A stretch of DNA of 64,000 nt from Bacteroidales bacterium (GTDB lineage: Bacteria; Bacteroidota; Bacteroidia; Bacteroidales; UBA10428). The DNA lies in the NCBI GenBank assembly GCA_016933335.1, contig JAFGBD010000078.1, forward strand, positions 1 through 64,000. The letters are read 5' to 3'. A program made the position numbers and the translations under genes. Shown in pieces: positions 57,042 to 64,000 of the stretch; position 1 is the stretch's first letter, and each line of letters starts with the position of its first letter. The notes beneath the pieces were generated by a model. The model saw only the letters and a list, made by a program, of their open reading frames with translations. It ran no database searches and had not been told where the DNA came from.

Positions 57042-57722
57042 TTATTGATATTTTCTTTCTCCAAAAATGAGGCTGCCGATACGAACCATGGTTGATCCTG
57101 CTTTGACAGCTATTTTATAGTCATCTGACATGCCCATCGAAAGTTCACAAAAGTAAGTTTTTTCTTTGAAAAATGAATCTTTAATCTTCCGGAATGTATC
57201 AGCAAGATTTTCAAACTCCTTTTCAATCTGCGACTCATCACTGGTAAACGTTGCCATTCCCATCAGTCCCGTTATTCTTACGTTGGAACATTGTTTATAA
57301 TCAGCCGAACAGAGCATTGCCAGAACATCATCAGAGTCCATACCATACTTTGTTTCTTCCTTTGCAATTTTAAGCTGCAAGAGGCAGTCAATGACCCTGC
57401 CGTTTTTTGCAGCTTCCCGGTCAATGGTATTAAGAAGTTTTATGCTGTCAACAGAATGAATCAAATGTACAAAGGGAACAATGTATTTCACTTTATTGGT
57501 CTGAAGATGCCCGATCATATGCCATTCGATATCCCCAGGAAGGTTCTGATGCTTGGAAACAAGCTCCTGGACCTTGTTTTCGCCAAATATCCTGTGACCT
57601 GCATGATATGCCTGGAGGATGACATCATCCGGGTGAGTCTTTGTAACAGCAACAAGTTTCACGGCTGACGGCAGCTCCTTTAAAATAAATTCCAGGTTTC
57701 TCGCAACATTCATGGCTTGCAT
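57042..57722 (-). CDS. YggS/PROSC-family PLP homeostasis protein
   Basis: A 226-residue PLP-binding protein of the YggS family, which buffers free pyridoxal phosphate in the cytoplasm. The PLP lysine is Lys28 in LVAVTKTHP. FGENKVQEL, WHMIGHLQTNKVKYIV, GLMGMATF and ELSMGMSDDYKIAVKAGSTMVRIGSLIFG are all typical. ATG codons at 57722 and 57713 are both possible starts. It is the first gene of a two-gene set with the dihydroorotate dehydrogenase-like gene. Confidence 0.92.
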   Translation of the reverse strand: MQAMNVARNLEFILKELPSAVKLVAVTKTHPDDVILQAYHAGHRIFGENKVQELVSKHQNLPGDIEWHMIGHLQTNKVKYIVPFVHLIHSVDSIKLLNTIDREAAKNGRVIDCLLQLKIAKEETKYGMDSDDVLAMLCSADYKQCSNVRITGLMGMATFTSDESQIEKEFENLADTFRKIKDSFFKEKTYFCELSMGMSDDYKIAVKAGSTMVRIGSLIFGERKYQ

Positions 57723-58085
57723 TCAAAAATCATTGATATACCCGCTAAAACATTAATGATAATACTATCAATATTGTCACAAAAATTGATGAACCCAATC
57801 CGATTTATCGTTCAAGCTCACCGAAGATAAGACACAAATATGGCAGATTGCTCAACACGAATAATATGATCAATATGCCTGTGATCATCCCAAATATTAT
57901 AGGTATCCAAATCAATCATTACAAAAGTGATGAATATCCAAAATTAGTAAAAAGATATTTTTCGTACTGTTTTAAGAGTCAGATATTAAAAACCGGACAG
58001 AAGAGGAATTATTAAATATCCGGAGAGTATGATTCCTGGCATCTTGAAAATAACCGGCAGATGTCATGTAAATGTATAAATAATG
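57723..58085. other. Intergenic region, no feature seen
   Basis: About 360 AT-rich bases between the leftward yggS-like and plsY genes. No open frame of note, hairpin, RNA gene or repeat was recognised. Confidence 0.45.
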
Positions 58086-58754
58086 CTATGCTGATTGTCT
58101 CAGTCTCTCTGCCTCCCGTTTTCTTTTGCTCATCAGGAATAAAACCTTGTTCTCCTCATTTCGCAGTAAGCGTTCAATATTCTTTTGGTGGGTAAACAAT
58201 AAAAGCACCGATACAATAAGAGAAAACAATACCAGTGACGGGGTTGTTGTTTTAAATACAAATATCAGTATTACCGGGAAAGAAAACCCGCCAATCATGG
58301 AGCTCAGGGATACATATTTGGTTATGATCAGGGTAAGGATGAAAACACCGATACAAATCAGTGTTGTATACGGATCGATGGCAAGTACAAAACCCAGCAA
58401 AGTGGCAACGCCTTTTCCTCCCCTGAAACCAACATAGATCGGAAAGATATGTCCCATGATAGCAGCTATTCCCAGCAGTAACTGGAAATTAATATAATCA
58501 CCTGTTTCGGGAATATAATAACCGGTAAGATGAATCAGATTTACAGCCAGCCATCCTTTAAACACATCGAACACCAGTACTCCGAGACCAGCCTTCCATC
58601 CTAATATTCTGATTGCATTTGTCGATCCGGCATTTTTGCTTCCGCGTTCACGAATGTCTATACCGAAAAACCTCTTACCAAGCCAGACCGACGTAGGGAT
58701 TGATCCCAGAAGATATGCCAGAATCAGAATTGCTACGTTATATACTATAGCCAT
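58086..58754 (-). CDS. plsY: Glycerol-3-phosphate acyltransferase PlsY
   Basis: PlsY transfers the acyl group from acyl-phosphate to glycerol-3-phosphate, the first step of phospholipid synthesis, at the inner membrane. The 222-residue protein has five to six membrane helices and the three family motifs: GSIPTSVWLGKRFFGIDIRERGSKNAGSTNA, GHIFPIYVGFRGGKGVATLLG and HQKNIERLLRNEENKV. I start at the ATG at 58754; the open frame continues four codons to a TTG. It is transcribed alone. Confidence 0.93.
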   Translation of the reverse strand: MAIVYNVAILILAYLLGSIPTSVWLGKRFFGIDIRERGSKNAGSTNAIRILGWKAGLGVLVFDVFKGWLAVNLIHLTGYYIPETGDYINFQLLLGIAAIMGHIFPIYVGFRGGKGVATLLGFVLAIDPYTTLICIGVFILTLIITKYVSLSSMIGGFSFPVILIFVFKTTTPSLVLFSLIVSVLLLFTHQKNIERLLRNEENKVLFLMSKRKREAERLRQSA

Positions 58755-58921
58755 ATAAAAGAACAAGGTTTATAATGGGTTGCAAATATATGAATATTCT
58801 GTATCCGTACAAATTCTATGACAGATTAATTGTTGAATGCACGTAGAATGATCATCCAATCAATTGATAAAGAGTCCTCAGGAGTCGTATTAACCACCTT
58901 TTTTATTCCATCCCTGGCTTC

Positions 58922-60787
58922 TTACCGTAACTCAAACGGACTGACAACATCTTTTCCGTGTTTTTTTCTGAAGGACATCAGTCGTTCTTTCTGATCCTTC
59001 ATAATACCGGTAAACACCTGAGGGATATCTTCTTCCTCGTTGTATATTTGTTCCATCCTTTCGATCTTTTCAAGGAACTTCTGAATCCTGATTGAAAACT
59101 GCTTTTCATAAAGTTCCCTGGAATAATCCCTGTTAAATATCTGTTTGAATAAAGGCTTCAGGTCCTCATACTTCGGTATAAATCCTATCGGGGTTTCAAT
59201 CGCATCGTATTCCCCGTGCACCCTGCCTTCCATCCAGATAAGCCAGACTTTTTTATCGACCTTCTCGCTCAGAAATTCACCATTTTCTTTGATGAAGTAA
59301 TTGGTGGCAAAAATAAAGGGCTGCCTCTTCAGTCTTTTGCCAAATTTCAGGTGATTCTCAATATACTTTCCCAGCTGTACAACCAGAAAATCCAGGTTTG
59401 CCATGGGACTGAATGACCTTACTCCTACTTTGCCCAAGGTAGCAGCAGTTGTCTCAGATTCGATGGTTGCACCGACGTATACGCCATGCTCCCAGCTTAG
59501 GCTCTGGAATACAGGTACAGATGTATCAGAATCCCGGCCGCCATAGATAAATCCGTCAATGGCAATACCATCGGGATTATGCAGATTCTCGTCAACGTTC
59601 GACAGTTCATTGATTCTTACCGTATACCGGGCGTTTTTATGGGCATGTTCAACTGTCTTGCCCTCTTTATCCTTAACTCCCAGTTGCCAGTGATCGCTGA
59701 AATGGTTTTTTCCTTCAGCTGGCAGTTCCATTCCCATATTCAGCCAGTATGGCCTTCTGTTGTTAACCAGTACATTTGAGAAGATCAGCTCGCGGGGTGT
59801 GGTAAGAACCTCGTAAATATAAGGATCATCTACAGGATTGACATCCGTAATAATACCAAATATTCCCTGCTCAATGTTCACGGCATGACAGGTACCGTCG
59901 TCCCATACCCTGAGATAGGCGATATCATCCCCTACAATGGTTTGTCCCGGCACCATCGCTGTCGATGTTTTACCGCATGCGCTGGGAAAAGCTCCTGTAA
60001 AATACGATATTCTCTGCTTATTCATGGGTTTGATGCCCATGATAAACATATGTTCGGTCAGCCAGTCCTCATGGTTAGCCTTATAAATAGCAAGCCTTAA
60101 CGCCAGTTTCTTTAATCCGAGACTGTTTCCTGCATACTGGTTATTTACGGTCAGCACCCTGTATTCTTTCAGGTCCATATAGATCCTTCTTTTATCAACA
60201 TTTTTTGTAACTCCCCTCTCATCCAGCTCTCCTGCTGAATGAACCAGGTAAAAGAAGTCTTCCGAACCATTCAATTTTCTAAATTCCTCATAACCCGATC
60301 TGTATAAAATATCCTCACTGTGTGCAACATAGAAAGAATCCGTTATCTGCAATGCACAGATTGAAAAGACTGAATCCAACGGACCAAGACTGAAAAATCT
60401 GACCAGAACTTCCTTACCGGCCATTGCTCCGTCCATAATCCGGTATATTTCCCCGAGTCCTTCCTGCTGGGGAATTGTATCAATAACCTTGCTCATCTTC
60501 ATCTCCGGAGTAGTCAGAACAAGTGTATTCTTTTTATCCCGTGCCTGATCATAATAACCGTCATAATGAATGGTATGACCTTCCATGGCAAGTTTGCTTT
60601 CTTCACCTTTCTCAATGGCCATTGTCCTGACATAATCGATATCTTCCTGAGAATCGGTAATGACTGTAACTTTGGCAGGTTTACATAATAATGCAAATTC
60701 CTCAACAATTTTCAGAACTTTGGGATTATTGAGATACAGCAGTTTATCAAGATTTTCCTGGCTTAATACTTTTTTATCAATATTCAT
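58922..60787 (-). CDS. pckG: Phosphoenolpyruvate carboxykinase (GTP)
   Basis: This enzyme interconverts oxaloacetate and phosphoenolpyruvate with GTP or GDP. The 621-residue protein has the hallmark active-site Cys271 and P-loop in FPSACGKTSTAM, the kinase-2 region VGDDIAYLR, and the substrate segment WEHGVYVGATIESETTAA. The ATP-type enzyme common in many gut Bacteroides lacks the cysteine loop, so the GTP type is clear. In anaerobic Bacteroidota it may work toward oxaloacetate as well as in gluconeogenesis. It is next to ppdK on the same strand, 365 bases apart. Confidence 0.95.
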   Translation of the reverse strand: MNIDKKVLSQENLDKLLYLNNPKVLKIVEEFALLCKPAKVTVITDSQEDIDYVRTMAIEKGEESKLAMEGHTIHYDGYYDQARDKKNTLVLTTPEMKMSKVIDTIPQQEGLGEIYRIMDGAMAGKEVLVRFFSLGPLDSVFSICALQITDSFYVAHSEDILYRSGYEEFRKLNGSEDFFYLVHSAGELDERGVTKNVDKRRIYMDLKEYRVLTVNNQYAGNSLGLKKLALRLAIYKANHEDWLTEHMFIMGIKPMNKQRISYFTGAFPSACGKTSTAMVPGQTIVGDDIAYLRVWDDGTCHAVNIEQGIFGIITDVNPVDDPYIYEVLTTPRELIFSNVLVNNRRPYWLNMGMELPAEGKNHFSDHWQLGVKDKEGKTVEHAHKNARYTVRINELSNVDENLHNPDGIAIDGFIYGGRDSDTSVPVFQSLSWEHGVYVGATIESETTAATLGKVGVRSFSPMANLDFLVVQLGKYIENHLKFGKRLKRQPFIFATNYFIKENGEFLSEKVDKKVWLIWMEGRVHGEYDAIETPIGFIPKYEDLKPLFKQIFNRDYSRELYEKQFSIRIQKFLEKIERMEQIYNEEEDIPQVFTGIMKDQKERLMSFRKKHGKDVVSPFELR

Positions 60788-61040
60788 ATGATTCCTCCGG
60801 TTTGTTTGTTAACCCTGTTTAACGGGCTATGATTAGATATTAGGGGTTTTTGTTCAGTTAGACAATAAGATAAACATACAATTTCAAGTGTTGTTTGCAT
60901 AAAAAAAGAAAAATCACGGATGATTCTTCTTTACGCAAATGTATCTCTGAAAAATACTTTAAATTAATGCATCATTTTTTTAATCGCGGGACAAAGATAA
61001 AAAAAAATGTTTAACCTGATGGTTCTGATAAAAAATGTCA

Positions 61041-61108
61041 TTTTATAATCATCATTTTTCCCCTCACAGTAAAATTTTATAATCATCATTTTTCCCCTTA
61101 CAGCAAAA
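61041..61108. repeat. 34-base tandem duplication
   Basis: Two adjacent copies, 61041-61074 and 61075-61108, beginning TTTTATAATCATCATTTTTC and differing at two positions (C/T and T/C). The unit abuts the ppdK terminator. It probably arose by slippage or duplication; a functional role is not evident. Confidence 0.85.
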
Positions 61109-61128
61109 AGGCTGTCCAAAGACAGCCT
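61109..61128 (-). terminator. Rho-independent terminator after ppdK
   Basis: AGGCTGTC, loop, GACAGCCT forms a perfect eight-pair stem followed, on the minus strand, by TTTTT. It lies 25 bases past the ppdK stop and should end that transcript before pckG. Confidence 0.88.
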
Positions 61129-61152
61129 CTATCCGTTATCTTTTCCAGCGCA

Positions 61153-63870
61153 TTATTTGATATCCCTGATTGAAGCCTGTGCTGCAGCCAGTCTTGCAAT
61201 GGGAACGCGGTAAGGAGAACAGCTGACATAATTCATGCCAACCCTGTGGCAGAATTCCACCGAGGAGGGTTCACCCCCGTGTTCACCGCATATACCAACC
61301 TTGAGATCCTTTCTTGCACTACGGCCTTTCTGTACACCCATTTCAACCAGCTGTCCGACACCTTCCTGATCCAGTATCTGGAACGGATCATTTTTAAGAA
61401 TACCTTTTTTCAGGTAAATCGGGAGAAATTTACCGACATCATCTCGCGAATATCCCAGTGTCATCTGTGTCAGGTCGTTGGTTCCAAATGAAAAGAATTC
61501 GGCAACCTGTGCCATTTTATCTGCAATCAGGGCAGCTCTTGGAATCTCAATCATGGTGCCAACCAGAAATTCCACCCAGCCGCCTTTCTCGTTAAACACC
61601 TCATCAGCTACCCTGCGGACAATCTCCTCCTGTATCTTCAGTTCTTTTTCCGTTCCGGTTAAGGGAATCATGATTTCAGGCAACGCCTTGATTCCTTTCT
61701 TCTCAACATTTAATGCTGCTTCAATGATAGCTCTTGCCTGCATCTCGGTAATTTCGGGATAAGTGTTTCCAAGCCGGCATCCCCTGTGACCGAGCATTGT
61801 ATTGAACTCATGCAGGTCATTCACTTTTTGTCTGATCTCTTCAACCGATATTCCCATTTCATCTGCCATCTCTTGCTGGTTGTCTTCATCATGGGGGACA
61901 AATTCATGCAACGGTGGATCCAGCAGCCTGATGGTTACGGGCAGTCCGTCCATGGCCTCAAAAATGCCCTCAAAATCCTCTCTCTGGTATGGCAGAAGTT
62001 TGTCAAGCGCCTTACGTCTTCCTGCTTCATCAGAGGCAAGGATCATTTCACGCATGGCCATGATTCGTTCGCCCTCAAAGAACATATGCTCTGTACGGCA
62101 CAGTCCGATACCCTCGGCACCAAAGTTTCTTGCAACCATTGAATCGTGAGGCGTATCTGCATTCGTACGGACCTTCAGTTTCCTGTATTTATCGGCAAGC
62201 TTCATGATCTCGCCAAAATCACCACTCAGGTCAGGATCTTTTGTTGCAATTTTTCCTTCATAGACTTCACCTGTTGAACCGTTTAGTGAAATCCAGTCAC
62301 CCTCTTTAAATACTTTGTTGTCAACTTTCAGTGTCCTTTCTTTATAGCTGATGACACAGGTGCCGGCACCAGACACACAACATTTGCCCATTCCACGCGC
62401 CACAACAGCAGCATGCGATGTCATCCCCCCGCGGGCGGTAAGAATACCTTTGGCAATATGCATGCCTTCAAGGTCCTCGGGAGATGTTTCTATGCGAATA
62501 AGGATGGTGGAAGGATATTTTTTGGCTTCATCGGCAAAAAACACAATCTGTCCTGTGGCAGCACCCGGTGAGGCAGGCAGGCCTTTGGCAACGGTAACAG
62601 CTTTTTTGATTGCTTCAGGAGTAAAAACAGGATGCAGCAATTCATCAAGTTTGTTCGGCTCCTGCCTAAGAATAGCGGTTTTTTCATCTATTTTACCTTC
62701 CCTTAACAGGTCCATGGCAACTTTTACCATTGATGCTGCTGTTCTCTTGCCATTGCGGGTCTGAAGCATCCACAGCTTGCCATCCTGGATGGTGAATTCC
62801 AGATCCTGCATATCTTTGAAATAATCATCCAGCTTTTTCTGGGTTTCAAATAACTCTTTATATGCCTCGGGCATCGTTTCTTCCAGCGAAGGATACTTTG
62901 AAGCCCTTTCGGCTTCGGAAACACCTGCGAGTTTGGCCCAGCGCAGCGAGCCCTCCTTTGTAATCTGCTGCGGCGTACGGATTCCGGCAACAACATCCTC
63001 TCCCTGGGCATTCAGCAGGTATTCACCGTTAAAAATGTTCTCACCTGTGGCAGCATCACGTGTAAATGCAACGCCGGTTCCCGAGGTTTCTCCCATATTG
63101 CCGAATACCATGGCCTGTACATTAACAGCTGTGCCCCACTCTTCCGGTATCTGGTTCAGTGCCCGGTAGTAAATTGCGCGCGGATTCATCCAGCTGTCAA
63201 AAACAGCCATGATGGAACCCCAGAGCTGTATCCATGGATCATCAGGAAAACCATGTCCTGTCTTGTCTTTGACAGCTTTTTTAAATTTCGAAACCAGCAA
63301 CTTCAGATCATCGACAGTCAGCTCGGTATCAAGCTCAATACCTTTTGCTTCCTTAACTTCATCCATGATTTCTTCAAACGGGTCAATATCCTCTTTTGAA
63401 GAGGGTTTCAAGCCCAGTACCACATCACCGTACATCTGGACAAAACGGCGATATGAATCCCATGCAAATCTCTCATTTCCTGATTTTTTGGCAATCCCCT
63501 GAACTGCCTCATCGTTCAAACCAAGGTTCAATACGGTGTCCATCATACCAGGCATGGAAGTACGTGCTCCGGAACGGACAGACAGGAGCAAAGGATTTTC
63601 CTTATCCCCGAATTTTGAGCCCATAATTTTTTCAATATGGACTACAGCAGCTTTAACCTCATCCTTAAGCAATTCAATAACTTTGTCTTTCCCAAGCTGG
63701 TTATATTCTGTGCAGGTATCGGTTGTAATGGTAAATCCGGGAGGTACCGGTACACCGATCAGGTTCATCTCAGCCAGGTTAGCCCCCTTTCCGCCAAGCA
63801 AATTCTTCATATCAGTCCTTCCTTCAGCGGTTTTATTCCCGAATAAATAAACGCGTTTTACTTTTGACAT
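61153..63870 (-). CDS. ppdK: Pyruvate, phosphate dikinase
   Basis: PPDK interconverts pyruvate, ATP and phosphate with phosphoenolpyruvate, AMP and pyrophosphate. The 905-residue protein has the ATP-grasp start [23 protein letters not shown], the phosphohistidine loop [21 protein letters not shown] near residue 460, and the C-terminal PEP-binding barrel with [17 protein letters not shown] and the catalytic Cys in [15 protein letters not shown]. All active-site blocks are intact and the length is normal. With pckG it gives a reversible pyruvate-PEP-oxaloacetate link typical of anaerobes that use pyrophosphate. Confidence 0.96.
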   Translation of the reverse strand: MSKVKRVYLFGNKTAEGRTDMKNLLGGKGANLAEMNLIGVPVPPGFTITTDTCTEYNQLGKDKVIELLKDEVKAAVVHIEKIMGSKFGDKENPLLLSVRSGARTSMPGMMDTVLNLGLNDEAVQGIAKKSGNERFAWDSYRRFVQMYGDVVLGLKPSSKEDIDPFEEIMDEVKEAKGIELDTELTVDDLKLLVSKFKKAVKDKTGHGFPDDPWIQLWGSIMAVFDSWMNPRAIYYRALNQIPEEWGTAVNVQAMVFGNMGETSGTGVAFTRDAATGENIFNGEYLLNAQGEDVVAGIRTPQQITKEGSLRWAKLAGVSEAERASKYPSLEETMPEAYKELFETQKKLDDYFKDMQDLEFTIQDGKLWMLQTRNGKRTAASMVKVAMDLLREGKIDEKTAILRQEPNKLDELLHPVFTPEAIKKAVTVAKGLPASPGAATGQIVFFADEAKKYPSTILIRIETSPEDLEGMHIAKGILTARGGMTSHAAVVARGMGKCCVSGAGTCVISYKERTLKVDNKVFKEGDWISLNGSTGEVYEGKIATKDPDLSGDFGEIMKLADKYRKLKVRTNADTPHDSMVARNFGAEGIGLCRTEHMFFEGERIMAMREMILASDEAGRRKALDKLLPYQREDFEGIFEAMDGLPVTIRLLDPPLHEFVPHDEDNQQEMADEMGISVEEIRQKVNDLHEFNTMLGHRGCRLGNTYPEITEMQARAIIEAALNVEKKGIKALPEIMIPLTGTEKELKIQEEIVRRVADEVFNEKGGWVEFLVGTMIEIPRAALIADKMAQVAEFFSFGTNDLTQMTLGYSRDDVGKFLPIYLKKGILKNDPFQILDQEGVGQLVEMGVQKGRSARKDLKVGICGEHGGEPSSVEFCHRVGMNYVSCSPYRVPIARLAAAQASIRDIK

Positions 63871-64000
63871 TTTTGAATACTTTTAATTTAAAACGTATGA
63901 TTTTAAGTGATTAAATATGCTATTTTTAGGAAAAGCACAAAGGTACTAAAAAAAAAAATCCGGTCTGAGAAATTATAAATATTTGTTACGTCAGTTGCCA

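Larger units (their letters stand above)
60788..61152. other. Region between pckG and ppdK
   Basis: An AT-rich gap holding a 34-base tandem duplication at 61041-61108 and, next to it, the ppdK terminator at 61109-61128. The pckG promoter should be in the 60788-61040 part, but no clear boxes were seen. Confidence 0.55.

Overview
The window is a stretch of chromosome from a member of the Bacteroidota, probably Bacteroidales-like or a related environmental lineage; the genus cannot be fixed from this sequence. The evidence is several type IX secretion system (T9SS) substrates with type A or type B C-terminal sorting domains, a PorP/SprF protein, GldA/GldF/GldG-type ABC genes, Bacteroidota-restricted families (DUF3078, DUF4924, DUF6913-like), a long SecA, and promoter boxes of the TAnnTTTG type. 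No rRNA, tRNA, CRISPR array, insertion sequence or prophage was recognised.

Layout. 1-8.5 kb: a lipoprotein cut by the window edge, an orphan PAS histidine kinase with a cysteine-rich motif, an Hsp15-like S4 protein coupled to DUF4924, an AT-rich glycosyltransferase with a short N-terminus, a DUF819 membrane protein, a DUF3078 outer-membrane protein, a flavin reductase-like protein and a small orphan gene. 8.6-21.5 kb: a 1506-residue secreted CotH/lamin-tail/beta-helix protein, an acyltransferase-SDR-VOC gene run, a GldA-GldF-GldG-DUF4340 ABC operon and a small heat-shock protein. 21.8-30.6 kb: a GH105 glycosidase, ribokinase, a small membrane protein coupled to an XRE regulator behind a recognisable promoter/operator, an M3 peptidase lipoprotein and SecA. 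31-42 kb: a large TPR/SpoIIE-phosphatase gene broken by one in-frame TGA, Lnt, an AraC-type regulator, a small barrel protein, DapA, a DUF6913-like protein and LigA.

42-49.4 kb is the T9SS region and the most interesting part. A leftward set (PorP/SprF, a PKD-repeat type A substrate, a type B substrate) faces a rightward set (an ECF sigma factor, a membrane-spanning anti-sigma-like protein whose outer half is an SprB-like repeat plus a type B-like sorting domain, and a 73-residue free-standing type A sorting domain). The sigma gene and the PKD gene carry the same two-part promoter element, GGGTTACTTTTTT-N8-TTTGTAGTA, with identical spacing. I infer a cell-envelope signalling circuit in which a membrane-tethered mimic of a T9SS substrate controls a sigma factor that drives itself and a T9SS cargo gene.

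49.5-64 kb is mostly housekeeping: a secreted esterase, an Omp85-like barrel, PabB, TilS, a HEAT-like protein, a dihydroorotate dehydrogenase-like protein, a YggS-family PLP protein, PlsY, GTP-type PEP carboxykinase and pyruvate phosphate dikinase. The last two lie next to each other and both act at the PEP/pyruvate/oxaloacetate node.
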